A DNA stretch of 64,000 nt from Marinomonas flavescens (GCF_004352835.1 NZ_SJSB01000016.1:1-64000), one strand, 5' to 3'; counted from the first letter of the stretch, positions 51,627 to 63,444 are shown. Made by a program: numbers and translations. Notes: a model not told the origin generated them from the sequence alone.

Positions 51627-52367
51627 GTGCGTTTAGGAATCTTGTTAAGGTCGTGGATCGGCTCAACCATTTTCTTTGTGTATTATATGTTGTCAACGGT
51701 CTTTTTTGGCGTACTTGCGCCATTTGCCACTGTGCTATTGCCGAAAGACTATCGCCAGCCAGTGCTTAACCAACATAACAAGGGTTTGTTGTTTGTGTTT
51801 CGCATTTTGTGTGGTGTGAAGATCGAAATCATTGGCCGTGAGCACATTAATAAAAATCGGCCAGTGGTGCTGGTGGCGAATCATCAAAGTGAGTGGGAGA
51901 CCTATGTACTGCAAGTTCTAATGGCGCCTGTCTCTACGGTGCTTAAAAAAGAATTGTTGTCCGTTCCCTTTTTTGGTTGGGGGTTGCGTATGGTGCAACC
52001 TATTGCGATTGATCGTTCTAAGCGAACGAATGCACTGAAACAAATTATGAGTCAGGGCAAGGAGCGTCTAGAAGACGGGCGTTCGGTGTTGATCTTTCCT
52101 GAAGGCACTCGCACCAAGCCAACAGAAACCAAAGAATTTAATAAGGGCGCAGCCATGTTGGCTACCTCGGCCAAGGCGCCGATCTTGCCTGTGGTGCATA
52201 ACGCTGGATATGCGTGGCCAAGTAAGAGTTTCTTTAAGTTTCCGGGCTCGATTCGTTTGGTTATTGGACCAGTGATTGAATCAGAAGGGAAAAAAACGTC
52301 TGAGTTGCATAACGAAATGGAGCAGTGGATGCGCGCCGAAATGGCGAAGCTGCCCAACGGAAAATAA
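51627..52367 (+). CDS. plsC: 1-acyl-sn-glycerol-3-phosphate acyltransferase (PlsC family)
   Basis: 246 residues. Two hydrophobic N-terminal segments (about 8-35), NHQSEWET with His86 and Glu91 (the His-x4-Glu form common in proteobacteria), and FPEGTR at 157-162. It adds the second acyl chain to make phosphatidic acid. GTG start preceded by TTGAGG. A shared terminator with fabB follows. Confidence 0.85.
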   Translation: MRLGILLRSWIGSTIFFVYYMLSTVFFGVLAPFATVLLPKDYRQPVLNQHNKGLLFVFRILCGVKIEIIGREHINKNRPVVLVANHQSEWETYVLQVLMAPVSTVLKKELLSVPFFGWGLRMVQPIAIDRSKRTNALKQIMSQGKERLEDGRSVLIFPEGTRTKPTETKEFNKGAAMLATSAKAPILPVVHNAGYAWPSKSFFKFPGSIRLVIGPVIESEGKKTSELHNEMEQWMRAEMAKLPNGK

Positions 52368-52412
52368 TACAACCATGCATGGTCTTGTTTAAGTGCTGAG
52401 TAAAGTGTCATA

Positions 52413-52444
52413 AAAAAAGCCGCATTATAAAATGCGGCTTTTTT
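52413..52444. terminator. bidirectional terminator between plsC and fabB
   Basis: AAAGCCGCATT/AATGCGGCTTT with flanking A and T runs, between convergent genes. Confidence 0.9.
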
Positions 52445-52475
52445 GATTCTGTACTGAATGATCAGTCAGATTAGA

Positions 52476-53690
52476 TTATGCGTCGTATTTTTTGAATACT
52501 AGGCTGGCGTTGGTACCGCCGAAACCAAAACTGTTAGACATGATTAGGTTCAAATCTACGTTGTCTTGACGAGTTGTTACAACAGGAATGTTACCTGCGG
52601 CTTCGTCTAGATCATCGATGTTAGCAGATGCTGTGATGAATTTGTTTTCCATCATTAGCAAGCAGTAGATTGCTTCATGAACCCCGGCCGCACCCAAAGA
52701 GTGGCCAGACAGTGATTTTGTTGAGCTAATAGATGGGATGTTATCACCAAATGTCTCATTCACTGCTTGTAGTTCTTTCATGTCACCAGCAGGTGTACTA
52801 GTACCGTGAGTGTTGATGTAATCAATCTCACCGTCAATAGTGCTCATTGCCATTTGCATACAACGCTTCGCGCCTTCACCAGAAGGAGCAACCATGTCGT
52901 AGCCATCGGATGTTGCACCGTAACCTACTAGCTCAGCATAGATTTTTGCACCACGAGCTTTAGCGTGTTCTAGCTCTTCGATCACTAGAATACCGCCGCC
53001 GCCAGCGATAACGAAACCATCACGGTTTGAATCGTAAGCACGAGACGCTTTTTCTGGTGTTTCATTGTATTTAGAAGACAAAGCACCCATGGCATCAAAC
53101 ATACATGTTTGCGCCCAGCTTTCTTCTTCGCCACCACCGGCAAATACAACGTCTTGTTTGCCAAGCTGGATAAGCTCCATAGCATTACCAATACAGTGCG
53201 CACTGGTTGAACAAGCAGAAGTGATTGAGTAGTTAACGCCTTTGATTTTGAATGGCGTAGCCAAACAAGCAGAAACGGTACTTCCCATGGTTTGGGTTAC
53301 GCGGTATGGACCCACTCGTTTCACGCCTTTCTCACGTAGAGTGTCAGCGGATTCTACTAGGTTTTGAGCGGATGCACCGCCAGAACCAGCAATCAAACCA
53401 GTGCGAATATTAGAAACCTGCTCTTCAGTTAAGCCGGAATCCGTTATAGCTTGTTGCATGGATTCATATGCATATGTTGCCGCATCGCCCATGAAACGGC
53501 GAACCTTACGATCAATATTGGATGAATCTAAGTCGATGCGACCACAAACGTGGCTACGAAAGCCTTTTTCTTTGTAATCTTCAGCGAAACGAATACCAGA
53601 ACGGCCCTCGCGCAAGGAGTTCAAAACGCTTTCTTTGTCATTACCTAAGCAACTGACAATACCAAGACCTGTTACTACTACACGACGCAT
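52476..53690 (-). CDS. fabB: beta-ketoacyl-ACP synthase I
   Basis: FabB elongates unsaturated acyl-ACP in fatty acid synthesis. Active Cys160 in [10 protein letters not shown], His295 in NTHGTSTP and His330 in [11 protein letters not shown]. 404 residues. GAGG precedes the start. It follows fabA by 26 bases, the standard fabA-fabB operon of gammaproteobacteria. Confidence 0.97.
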   Translation of the reverse strand: MRRVVVTGLGIVSCLGNDKESVLNSLREGRSGIRFAEDYKEKGFRSHVCGRIDLDSSNIDRKVRRFMGDAATYAYESMQQAITDSGLTEEQVSNIRTGLIAGSGGASAQNLVESADTLREKGVKRVGPYRVTQTMGSTVSACLATPFKIKGVNYSITSACSTSAHCIGNAMELIQLGKQDVVFAGGGEEESWAQTCMFDAMGALSSKYNETPEKASRAYDSNRDGFVIAGGGGILVIEELEHAKARGAKIYAELVGYGATSDGYDMVAPSGEGAKRCMQMAMSTIDGEIDYINTHGTSTPAGDMKELQAVNETFGDNIPSISSTKSLSGHSLGAAGVHEAIYCLLMMENKFITASANIDDLDEAAGNIPVVTTRQDNVDLNLIMSNSFGFGGTNASLVFKKYDA

Positions 53691-53716
53691 AAATGTGCCT
53701 CTTTTACTCTTAATCT

Positions 53717-54232
53717 TTAGAAGTTGTCTGTTGAAGAGAATAGACCTACACGTAAATCTTGTGCAGTATAAATTTCTCGACCATCAACAGATACGCTTCC
53801 GTCTGCAATACCCATAATCAACTTGCGTTCTATGACGCGTTTAAGGTGAATATGGAAGGTAACTTTTTTAGCGGTTGGGAGGATTTGACCTGTGAATTTT
53901 ACATCACCAGAACCCAGCGCACGACCGCGGCCTTTGTTGCCTTTCCAGCCTAGGAAAAAGCCAACGAGTTGCCACATAGCGTCCAAACCTAAACAGCCAG
54001 GCATTACTGGATCACCAGGAAAGTGGCATTTGAAGAACCAAAGGTCTGGATGAATATCAAGCTCAGCTATGATTTCGCCTTTACCGTATTTGCCACCTTC
54101 GGTTGCAATATGAGTAATTCGATCAATCATCAGCATATTCCCAACTGGAAGTTGAGCATTGCCTGCACCAAACATATCACCGTTGCCGCATTGTAATAGT
54201 TCGTCTTTTTCAAACGAGGAAGCTGTAGTCAT
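53717..54232 (-). CDS. fabA: 3-hydroxydecanoyl-ACP dehydratase/isomerase
   Basis: FabA makes and isomerises trans-2-decenoyl-ACP, the branch to unsaturated fatty acids. The active His70 ([13 protein letters not shown]) and Asp84 ([10 protein letters not shown]) are both present at the E. coli positions. 171 residues. AGGATTATA precedes the ATG. Confidence 0.97.
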   Translation of the reverse strand: MTTASSFEKDELLQCGNGDMFGAGNAQLPVGNMLMIDRITHIATEGGKYGKGEIIAELDIHPDLWFFKCHFPGDPVMPGCLGLDAMWQLVGFFLGWKGNKGRGRALGSGDVKFTGQILPTAKKVTFHIHLKRVIERKLIMGIADGSVSVDGREIYTAQDLRVGLFSSTDNF

Positions 54233-54280
54233 TATAATCCTATTTCCACATTCAGCGAATAACTCGATTTAGCTATGCTG

Positions 54281-54297
54281 AGTTGAGTGGTCCAGTT
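54281..54297 (-). promoter_or_regulatory. weak FadR-like site before fabA
   Basis: Minus strand AACTGGACCACTCAACT matches the FadR consensus at about 12 of 17 positions, with a good left half only. It lies about 50 bases before fabA, where E. coli has its FadR activation site. Confidence 0.25.
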
Positions 54298-54502
54298 AGC
54301 AGTATAAAATCCAACGAATTATAGCGTCTCAAGCAAGTAATATGAATGTTTGAGTGGAAAAAAAGCGTTTAGACTGCGTAAAAAGTGACCATTTAGTGCT
54401 CTCTACTTATAAAAAGGCGTGTTATTTTAGAATTAGAGACGAAAAGGGGTATAGATAACCCTTTTTGATAAAGCGAAACTGGAGTGTTGTATAAGGCGGT
54501 AA

Positions 54503-55420
54503 ATGATTTTGTCTACGTTGCTACAGAGTAATGAGTGGTTGAGTGCACAGCGATATGACTTCGAAGACGGTTTTACGATGGCGTATACGAATCAGCTTAA
54601 GTTTGACCGCCCTAATTTACATTTTTTGCATGGTAATGGTTTTGCTGTCCGCTCCTACCAGCGTTTCCTAGCAAGCTTTGCAGAGGATTATAATTTAATC
54701 TTACAAGAGGCCGCTGGACATGGTGGCTCATCGACCGGAGAGCGCTTTGTTGGTTGGAATGAAACCGCAGAGCGCTTTTCAATAAGTTTAAAGGCTCATG
54801 AAGTGGCATTGCCAAAAACTGAAAATATTGGCGTCGGTCACAGTTTTGGCGGCTGTATGACTACTTTGATGAGTGCGCAAGATCCCACTGTATTTGATCG
54901 GCTTATATTGCTTGATCCGGCCTTATTCCCGCCCCGTCTTCTGTGGCTATTGCGGGGTGCATCTTTGTTTGGGCTAAAAGGAAAGATTCCTTTAGCGAAA
55001 CAAGCCAAACGTCGTCGGACTCAATGGGAAACTATGGATCAAGTGAAGGCCAGCTTTACTGGAAGAGGCATATTTAAAGGTTGGGACCCTTTATGCTTAG
55101 ATGATTATATTCAGCATTCTATTAGGCAAGATGAAAGTAGTGGGTTGTATCAGCTATCTTGCCCCGTTTGGATGGAGTCTGACATTTTTGCGAGTTACCC
55201 AAGAGGCTTATGGAAGGCAATTCGTTCAATCTCTGTGCCGGCATATATTATTCAGGGTAAACATTCGTTCCCTTACTTTAAAGAGGCGTATCGACTCGCC
55301 GAACGTTTAAATTCGAATATTACCGTCATTGAGGTGGAGGGTGGTCATTGTTTTATGCAAGAGCACCCCGAAAAAACAGCACAACTGATTAAAGGATTGC
55401 TAGGGAAAGAGTCTAAATAG
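54503..55420 (+). CDS. alpha/beta hydrolase, cytoplasmic
   Basis: 305 residues, no signal peptide. LHFLHGNGFAVRSYQRFL (oxyanion region), GVGHSFGGCMTTLMSA (nucleophile Ser) and VEGGHCFMQEHPE (catalytic His) define the fold; HGN in place of HGFG-type loops is seen in several hydrolase families. Substrate unknown. The stop lies inside a 16-bp inverted repeat. Confidence 0.8.
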   Translation: MILSTLLQSNEWLSAQRYDFEDGFTMAYTNQLKFDRPNLHFLHGNGFAVRSYQRFLASFAEDYNLILQEAAGHGGSSTGERFVGWNETAERFSISLKAHEVALPKTENIGVGHSFGGCMTTLMSAQDPTVFDRLILLDPALFPPRLLWLLRGASLFGLKGKIPLAKQAKRRRTQWETMDQVKASFTGRGIFKGWDPLCLDDYIQHSIRQDESSGLYQLSCPVWMESDIFASYPRGLWKAIRSISVPAYIIQGKHSFPYFKEAYRLAERLNSNITVIEVEGGHCFMQEHPEKTAQLIKGLLGKESK

Positions 55421-55460
55421 GAAACAGAGCGTCGCTAATTGAGGCGCTCTGTTTCCTATT
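55416..55460. terminator. 16-bp perfect inverted repeat, convergent terminator
   Basis: AATAGGAAACAGAGCG pairs perfectly with CGCTCTGTTTCCTATT around a 13-base loop. It overlaps the hydrolase stop and lies 20 bases before the end of ispB on the other strand. No long T run, so a hairpin terminator of less usual type. Confidence 0.65.
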
Positions 55461-55479
55461 TGACTATGTAACTAGGGGA

Positions 55480-56460
55480 TTACGCTCTACGATTGACCGA
55501 TGTTTTTGCTATTGTAATCAATGCGTTTTTATAATCTGATTCTGGTAAGATCGCAATGGATTTAATGGCTAAGTCGGCTTGTTGCTGTGCTCGTTGTTGC
55601 GTGAATTCAATGGCGCCACAAGCTTGAACATCCGCAATTATCTTATCAAGATGATCAAGTCCACCAGTCAAAATAGCTTGCCTGACTCGGTCTGCCGCTT
55701 CCTTAGTGCCGTTTTTCATGGTGAATATTAACGGCAGAGTCGGTTTACCTTCCGAAAGGTCATCTCCCACACTTTTGCCCATTTCTTCGGCGGTGCTGGT
55801 GTAATCCATTACATCGTCGATCAATTGGAAGGCAGTACCAACATACATTCCATATTGTTGTAAGGCGGTTTGATAGTGTGGGGCGGCATCCGCAATGACG
55901 GCACCGCAAAGCGCGGCCCCTTCAAATAATTTTGCGGTTTTGTACTGAATGACTTTTAAGTAACTCTCTTCCGTTGTGTCAGGATCACCGCAGTTGATCA
56001 GTTGTTGTACCTCACCCTCTGCGATAATGTTGGTCGTTTCCGCTAAAATGGACATACATTCCATGCTGCGGATATTAACCATCAATTGAAAGGCACGGGT
56101 ATATAAGAAGTCTCCAACTAATACGCTAGGGGCGTTCCCCCATTCTTCGTTAGCTGTTTTTTTGCCTCGGCGCATATCAGACTCATCCACCACATCATCG
56201 TGTAGCAGTGTGGATGTATGGATAAATTCAATGACAGTTGCCATTTTGATGGCTTTTTCTAGTTTGTCAGAATCTAAGTCTGCACTTGCTCGCGCGGCAA
56301 GAAGAACTAATAAAGGGCGTAATCGTTTACCACCATTACTAATAATGTAGTAACCAATTTGCTCAATAAGCGGAATGTCACTGCGAAGCTGTGACACAAT
56401 GTAGTCGTTAACCTGGCCAAATTCATTGGCTACAACATCATGGATTTTTTTGGATTGCAT
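55480..56460 (-). CDS. ispB: octaprenyl diphosphate synthase
   Basis: Trans-prenyltransferase that makes the side chain of ubiquinone. First Asp-rich motif DDVVD at 88-92 and second DDVMD at 215-219; GGKRLRP near 43 binds the diphosphate. Start ATG at 56460 (MQSKKIHD, 326 residues) with CGGAAA upstream; a 13-codon extension lacks support. ispB divergent from rplU is standard. Confidence 0.93.
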   Translation of the reverse strand: MQSKKIHDVVANEFGQVNDYIVSQLRSDIPLIEQIGYYIISNGGKRLRPLLVLLAARASADLDSDKLEKAIKMATVIEFIHTSTLLHDDVVDESDMRRGKKTANEEWGNAPSVLVGDFLYTRAFQLMVNIRSMECMSILAETTNIIAEGEVQQLINCGDPDTTEESYLKVIQYKTAKLFEGAALCGAVIADAAPHYQTALQQYGMYVGTAFQLIDDVMDYTSTAEEMGKSVGDDLSEGKPTLPLIFTMKNGTKEAADRVRQAILTGGLDHLDKIIADVQACGAIEFTQQRAQQQADLAIKSIAILPESDYKNALITIAKTSVNRRA

Positions 56461-56488
56461 GCAATTTCCGAAGCTAAAAAGTCTCAAG

Positions 56489-56505
56489 CTGAACAGCAAG
56501 TTCAG
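56489..56505 (-). promoter_or_regulatory. small hairpin in the ispB leader
   Basis: CTGAAC/GTTCAG with loop AGCAA between the predicted promoter and the ispB start. Role unknown. Confidence 0.3.
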
Positions 56506-56508
56506 CCC

Positions 56509-56537
56509 ATGCTAGGTAAGCACCGCGCCGCGGTCAA
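56509..56537 (-). promoter_or_regulatory. ispB promoter
   Basis: Minus strand TTGACC (56532-56537) and TAGCAT (56509-56514) with a 17-base spacer, about 50 bases before the start. Confidence 0.55.
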
Positions 56538-56743
56538 CCCAAAATATGAAAAATATACAATACACTACCTTTTCTCTTGTTTTGAGTGGTGTGATTTTGT
56601 ACAATCTCGCGTCCGATTTGCCCACGTTTTGCTCCCTATCATATGGTAAGTGAATTTTTATCATTTTTTGATAAGAATTTGGGAACCACTAGAAGTAGGT
56701 AAAACTCAATTTAGTAGCCGGGTAAATCTCATTGGAGAAGAAC

Positions 56744-57052
56744 ATGTTTGCAGTAATTAAAACTGGCGGTAAGCAATACCGAGTACAAGAAGGCCAAACC
56801 CTTAAAGTTGAGAAATTAGCTATTGAAGAAGGTGGCGTTGTTCAATTCGACGACGTTCTTCTTGTTTGCAATGGCGACGACGTTAAAATTGGCGCTCCTG
56901 TTGTAGAAGGCGTTAAAGTAACAGCAGAAGTTGTTACTCATGGCCGTGGAGACAAAGTGAAAATTTTGAAATTCCGCCGTCGTAAGCATTCTATGAAACG
57001 TATGGGTCATCGTCAGTGGTTCACGGAAGTGAAAATAACTGGCATTAAATAA
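56744..57052 (+). CDS. rplU: 50S ribosomal protein L21
   Basis: [25 protein letters not shown] is the standard start (102 residues), after GGAGAAGAAC; a four-codon extension is rejected. [19 protein letters not shown] near the end binds RNA. First gene of the rplU-rpmA-obgE set. Confidence 0.97.
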   Translation: MFAVIKTGGKQYRVQEGQTLKVEKLAIEEGGVVQFDDVLLVCNGDDVKIGAPVVEGVKVTAEVVTHGRGDKVKILKFRRRKHSMKRMGHRQWFTEVKITGIK

Positions 57053-57083
57053 GCCCTAACTAAACTAATTTAAGGAGTAAGTC

Positions 57084-58656
<1,573 letters not shown>

Positions 58657-58685
58657 TTAGGCTTGATGAGATAGAAAGCAGTATC

Positions 58686-59810
58686 ATGGAAATTCGAGAG
58701 AGAATTGCTAAAGCGCACCGTGTAGTGGTTAAAATTGGCAGTGCATTGTTGACCAATGATGGTCAAGGTCTTGATGTAGCTCGTATTGGTCTTTGGGTCG
58801 CTCAGATAGCAGAGCTAAGGGCGCAAGGCAAAGAAGTGGTTTTGGTGTCATCTGGCTCCATCGCGGCTGGCATGAAGCGTTTAGGGTTCTCTTCTCGACC
58901 GACCCAGGTGAATGAGCTGCAAGCAGCAGCCGCTGTTGGGCAAATGGAGTTAGTAGGGGTTTACGAATCCCATTTTGAGCAGCACGATTTATGTACTGCA
59001 CAAATTTTACTGACACATGATGATTTGTCTAATCGTCGGCGGTATTTAAATGCACGCTCTTCGTTGCGTACTTTGCTAGATTTTGGCGTTGTACCCATTG
59101 TTAACGAAAACGATACGGTTGTAACCGATGAAATTCGTTTTGGGGATAATGACACTTTGGGCGCGTTAGTTGCGAATTTAGTCGAAGCGGATGTGTTAAT
59201 TATTCTGACGGATCAACTTGGTTTGTTTGACAAAAATCCACGCGATTATAGCGATGCTGTTTTATTGCCTCATGTGTCAGCTTCTGACGAGCGTCTAGAG
59301 TCTATGGCGAGTGGTGGCTCAGGGGCGTTAGGTAGTGGTGGAATGCTGACAAAAATTCGAGCGGCTCGATTGGCTGCCCGTTCCGGAGCTGACACATTAA
59401 TTGCTTCTGGGCGTGAAAACAATGTCATTATTAGGGCTGCGATGGGTGAGAATATTGGCACTTGGTTAGAGCCTGACCATTGCCGACAAGCCGCTCGTAA
59501 GTTGTGGCTGGCTGGGCACCTTAAGAGTCGAGGCTCCTTGACACTTGATGCTGGTGCCGTTAAGGCACTTCGTAAAGAGGGAACTAGTTTGCTGGCTGTA
59601 GGCGTAAAAGACGCTGAAGGTTCTTTTTCTCGTGGCGATATGGTGTTGTGTGTTGATGAGGACGGTGTGGTTGTTGCTCGTGGCTTGGTTAACTATAGTG
59701 TGGCTGAAACACTGAAGTTACTTGGTCGCTGTTCTTCTGAAATAATAGGTGTTTTAGGTTACGAAGGTGAGCCTGAGTTAGTGCATCGCGATAATCTAGT
59801 GATTGTTTAA
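58686..59810 (+). CDS. proB: glutamate 5-kinase
   Basis: First step of proline synthesis: gamma-phosphorylation of glutamate. Kinase part [57 protein letters not shown] and [19 protein letters not shown]; the C-terminal PUA domain from about 275 includes [23 protein letters not shown]. 374 residues. 29 bases after obgE. Confidence 0.97.
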   Translation: MEIRERIAKAHRVVVKIGSALLTNDGQGLDVARIGLWVAQIAELRAQGKEVVLVSSGSIAAGMKRLGFSSRPTQVNELQAAAAVGQMELVGVYESHFEQHDLCTAQILLTHDDLSNRRRYLNARSSLRTLLDFGVVPIVNENDTVVTDEIRFGDNDTLGALVANLVEADVLIILTDQLGLFDKNPRDYSDAVLLPHVSASDERLESMASGGSGALGSGGMLTKIRAARLAARSGADTLIASGRENNVIIRAAMGENIGTWLEPDHCRQAARKLWLAGHLKSRGSLTLDAGAVKALRKEGTSLLAVGVKDAEGSFSRGDMVLCVDEDGVVVARGLVNYSVAETLKLLGRCSSEIIGVLGYEGEPELVHRDNLVIV

Positions 59811-59876
59811 ATCGTTGCTGATTGAGTGGCTAATAGTTGATTGGTTAATTACTTAATAGTTGGTTAGGAGTGTGTA

Positions 59877-60239
59877 ATGGCAAAGCCGGGACAGTCTGGT
59901 TTGGCGCGAGTGTTGAGCGCATCTCGCTATTCGTATCAAGGTCTTCGAGCTCAATGGAAGCATGAGGCTGCTTTTCGCCAAGAGGTGTGTTTATTTATTA
60001 TAGCTCTTCCTTTTGCGCTTTGGTTAGGTGATTCTGCGCTTGAGCGGGCACTGCTGATTTTTTCTGTTGGTATGGTGTTGATTGTTGAAACGTTGAACTC
60101 AAGTGTTGAGGCGGTAGTCGATAGAATTAGTGATGAGCATCATGAGTTGTCTGGCCGTGCTAAAGATTTGGGGTCAGCTGCGGTTATGCTGACTTTGGTA
60201 TTGGCCGTAGTGGTGTGGTGTTTGGTTCTTTTAAGTTAA
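59877..60239 (+). CDS. dgkA: diacylglycerol kinase
   Basis: Small integral-membrane kinase that recycles diacylglycerol to phosphatidic acid. 120 residues with three membrane helices; the catalytic pattern VETLNSSVEAVVDRI...GRAKDLGSAAV is intact. AGGAG precedes the ATG. Fits the acyltransferase genes upstream in lipid metabolism. Confidence 0.95.
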   Translation: MAKPGQSGLARVLSASRYSYQGLRAQWKHEAAFRQEVCLFIIALPFALWLGDSALERALLIFSVGMVLIVETLNSSVEAVVDRISDEHHELSGRAKDLGSAAVMLTLVLAVVVWCLVLLS

Positions 60240-60258
60240 AAAGAGAAGAATAAGATAT

Positions 60259-60287
60259 AAAAAAACCGGCAGAAGCCGGTTTTTTTA
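60259..60287. terminator. bidirectional terminator between dgkA and rpsT
   Basis: AAAAAACCGGC/GCCGGTTTTTT with loop AGAA and runs on both sides. Confidence 0.92.
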
Positions 60288-60293
60288 TAGGCA

Positions 60294-60557
60294 TTAAGCT
60301 AGGGCTTTGATTTTAGCACTCAAGCGGCTCTTATGACGAGCTGCTTTGTTTTTGTGATAAAGGCCTTTATCAGCTGCTTTGTCTAGCTTAGAAGTTGCTA
60401 GAACGTAAGCTGCTTGTGCATCAGCTTGATTACCTGCTTCGATAGCTGCATCTACTTTTTTCAAGTATGTGCGAACCATAGAGCGCAGGCTACCATTATG
60501 AGCGCGACGTTTGATCGCCTGGCGCGCACGTTTTTTTGAACCGGCGGAATTTGCCAC
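60294..60557 (-). CDS. rpsT: 30S ribosomal protein S20
   Basis: [26 protein letters not shown] start with the lysine/arginine-rich helices; 87 residues. The start codon is GTG after AAAGGAG. E. coli S20 also uses a non-ATG start and controls its own translation. A possible minus-strand promoter (TTGTGG, 16 bases, TAAAAT) lies near 60650-60677. Confidence 0.96.
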   Translation of the reverse strand: MANSAGSKKRARQAIKRRAHNGSLRSMVRTYLKKVDAAIEAGNQADAQAAYVLATSKLDKAADKGLYHKNKAARHKSRLSAKIKALA

Positions 60558-60784
60558 AGTCTGGCTCCTTTCGTTATGTTAGGAAACGGCACAGCACTGT
60601 GCTGCGTCGTGAAATGAATGTCAAGTATGACTTCGTAATCTCGCGGCGGATTTTACCAGTTTTTGAGCTTGCCACAACCCCATTATACAAATAATCACCA
60701 AAACTACTGGCTTATTTCCCTGCCTTGTTGCGTATTCCGGTGGTATTCTTGCCTCAATTTGTTGGAATGGTTAGTAAAATCATT

Positions 60785-62353
60785 ATGTCAGAAAATAATA
60801 TCACCCCGAAAAAAACACCTAAAAGTAGTTCATTGTTACGATCTGGTGTCTTGGTGGCTGTTTGTACCTTTTTATCTCGCATACTCGGTTTAGCCCGAGA
60901 TGCCTCATTGGCTTATGTATTGGGAGCAAGCGCGGGAGCGGATGCCTTTTACGTGGCTTTCAAAATACCGAACTTTTTTCGTCGATTATTTGCCGAAGGC
61001 GCATTTGCTCAGGCCTTTGTTCCAGTATTAAGCGATTATCGAGTTAACAATACGAAAGAAGAGGTGCGAGCGTTAATATCGGCAGTATCTGGATCGTTAG
61101 CGTTGATTCTTTTATTGATTACTGTTTTGTTTATGGTGTGCGCCCCATGGGTTGTGTATATCTTCGCGCCAGGTTTTACAACGGGCGGTGATCAGGCACG
61201 CTTGGCTTCTGAGTTGTTGACGATTACTTTTCCCTATTTATTGTTTATTTCTTTGACGGCATTGGCTGGCGGTATTTTAAATGCCCATGGCGAATATGCA
61301 GTCCCGGCCATTACTCCGATTTTTCTTAATATCACCTTGTTGATAGCCACCTTGGTCTTTGCACGCAATGCGCTTGAAGCAGAAACTTCGGTAGCATGGG
61401 GTGTGTTTTGTGCTGGAGTGGTCCAATTATTATTTCAGATGCCATTTTTGGCGCGCCTTAAATTATTGCCGATGCCGTCGCTGCAATTTCGGCATCCAGG
61501 TGTGAAGCGTATTTTGATATTAATTGGTCCTGCTTTATTTGGTGTTTCGGTTGGGCAAATAAATTTGTTGTTAGATACGGTGTTGGCGTCGTTTCTGCAA
61601 ACCGGGAGTATTACTTGGCTGTACCTGTCGGATCGTCTGTACGAATTGCCGCTAGGTATTTTTGCGATAGCGATTAGTACGGTAATTTTGCCCTCTTTAT
61701 CGCGTAGTTTCGCGGGTAAAGACTCGAAAGAGTTTTCAAATACGTTGGATTGGGCGTTGCGTGTTTTATTGCTAATTGCAGTGCCATCGGCATTGGCGTT
61801 GTGTATGTTGGCTGAGCCCTTGATTGCTACTATTTTTTATCGTGGTGAGCTGACGGTATTGGATGTCACGAAAGCGGCACAAAGCTTACAAGCGTATTCT
61901 TTGGGTTTGGTTTTCATGATGTTGATTAAGGTGCTTGCTCCAGGCTATTACGCTCGTCAGGATACAAGGACACCTGTGCGTATCGGGATTATTGCGATGG
62001 TTGCCAATATGGTGCTCAACCTGATTTTCGTTTGGCCTTTGGGGCATGTCGGTTTAGCGTTGGCGACTAGTCTGTCAGCCGCGTTAAATGCATTTTTATT
62101 ATGGCGAGGTTTGAGGAAACAAGGGCATCATCACTTCTCACCTCAATGGAAGCTGATTATTCGTGTTCTGTTGGGCGCCACGACTGCTTTAGCTGTTTGG
62201 ATTTACTTTTTTCTTCAGCAAGGATTGGTTTGGACTCAGATGAGTGATTTATATCGAGTAGGAGAGATTCTGCTTGTTGTTGTTGTTGGTGTGGTTGTTT
62301 ATGGTATTGCCGCAGTGGCTATGGGATTAAGGCCATCTGCCTTCAAGCACTAA
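60785..62353 (+). CDS. murJ: lipid II flippase MurJ
   Basis: MurJ moves lipid II across the inner membrane for peptidoglycan synthesis. Fourteen likely membrane segments; FLSRILGLARDASLAYVLG, GADAFYVAFKIPNFFRRLFAEGAFAQAFVPVLSDYR and YYARQDTRTPVRIG are the family landmarks. Start chosen at ATG 60785 (MSENNITPKK, 522 residues) because homologues have short N-termini; ATG 60767 and the first open codon at 60725 are alternatives, none with a clear ribosome binding site. Divergent from rpsT. Confidence 0.93.
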   Translation: MSENNITPKKTPKSSSLLRSGVLVAVCTFLSRILGLARDASLAYVLGASAGADAFYVAFKIPNFFRRLFAEGAFAQAFVPVLSDYRVNNTKEEVRALISAVSGSLALILLLITVLFMVCAPWVVYIFAPGFTTGGDQARLASELLTITFPYLLFISLTALAGGILNAHGEYAVPAITPIFLNITLLIATLVFARNALEAETSVAWGVFCAGVVQLLFQMPFLARLKLLPMPSLQFRHPGVKRILILIGPALFGVSVGQINLLLDTVLASFLQTGSITWLYLSDRLYELPLGIFAIAISTVILPSLSRSFAGKDSKEFSNTLDWALRVLLLIAVPSALALCMLAEPLIATIFYRGELTVLDVTKAAQSLQAYSLGLVFMMLIKVLAPGYYARQDTRTPVRIGIIAMVANMVLNLIFVWPLGHVGLALATSLSAALNAFLLWRGLRKQGHHHFSPQWKLIIRVLLGATTALAVWIYFFLQQGLVWTQMSDLYRVGEILLVVVVGVVVYGIAAVAMGLRPSAFKH

Positions 62354-62481
62354 TAGATTTGTGTTTTAGTTGATTGTGTTACTGAGGTTGTGCGAGTTCT
62401 GGCCTACCTTCGGTTGGTGATCTGCTATATAATCTCGGTTATTTTTTCGGCGCTGGGTGAAATTATCTTGAACGAGGTACT

Positions 62482-63405
62482 ATGGAGTTAATACGCGGTA
62501 TTCATAATATCCGTTCAAAGCATAAAGAATGTGTGCTGACGATAGGGAATTTCGACGGTGTTCATCGTGGGCATTATGCCATTTTGAATCGAGTCAAAGC
62601 GCTTGCGGAACATTATCAAGTGCCTGCTGGTATTATGATTTTTGAACCACAGCCAAGAGAGTTTTTCGCTGCCGCTACTGCCCCTGGGCGTATTAGCAGA
62701 TTGCGCGATAAAATATTTTTCTTGAAAGAGCAGGGCATCGACTATGTGTTGTGTTTGCCGTTTAACCCTAAGCTTCAGCAGCTAGATGCCGAGGCTTTTT
62801 GTCAGCAAATATTATTTCAAGGGTTGTCTGTTCGTCATTTGGTGGTAGGAGACGATTTCCGTTTTGGCTGTGATCGCCAAGGGGATTTTGATTATCTTAA
62901 GCAATTTGGTGAAGGGCATGGCTTTGATGTAGAGAACACTCCCTCGGTGTTGAACAATGCTGGTGAGCGTATTAGCAGTACGTTAGTGCGCCAAGCATTG
63001 GAAGCAGGAAATATCGCTTCGGCTCAAGAGAATATGGGACATCCGGTTATTTTGGGTGGACGAGTCATAGGTGGCCAAAAGTTAGGTCGTACCTTGGGCT
63101 TCCCGACTGCGAACGTTCATTTAAAAGGGACTCAGCCAGCATTGTCTGGTGTGTATGCGGTACAGCTTGCCGTTGATGGCATAATGCATAACGGAGTGGC
63201 TAATGTCGGCGTGAGACCTACAGTGCAAGGCAAGACGCCAATTTTAGAAGTACACCTTTTTAATTTTAATGGTGATCTGTACGATAAATATGTTCAGGTT
63301 ACTTTCTGCTGTTTTATTAGAGCAGAGCGAAAAATGGCCAGCTTAGATGCGCTGGAAAAACAAATTCAATGTGATAAAGAAGAAGCAATACACTTCTTTG
63401 CCTAA
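62482..63405 (+). CDS. ribF: bifunctional riboflavin kinase/FAD synthetase
   Basis: Makes FMN and FAD. The N-terminal adenylyltransferase shows TIGNFDGVHRGH (His28, His31) and ISSTLVRQAL; the C-terminal kinase shows LGRTLGFPTANV (PTAN at 208-211). 307 residues. Before ileS as in most gammaproteobacteria. Confidence 0.96.
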   Translation: MELIRGIHNIRSKHKECVLTIGNFDGVHRGHYAILNRVKALAEHYQVPAGIMIFEPQPREFFAAATAPGRISRLRDKIFFLKEQGIDYVLCLPFNPKLQQLDAEAFCQQILFQGLSVRHLVVGDDFRFGCDRQGDFDYLKQFGEGHGFDVENTPSVLNNAGERISSTLVRQALEAGNIASAQENMGHPVILGGRVIGGQKLGRTLGFPTANVHLKGTQPALSGVYAVQLAVDGIMHNGVANVGVRPTVQGKTPILEVHLFNFNGDLYDKYVQVTFCCFIRAERKMASLDALEKQIQCDKEEAIHFFA

Positions 63406-63444
63406 TCAGTGAACTGATGATCTTTGAGGATAAATCGATAAACC

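Noticed and set aside
56440..56649. Open frame between ispB and rplU
   Set aside because: It overlaps the ispB start and its promoter and shows no family pattern or ribosome binding site.
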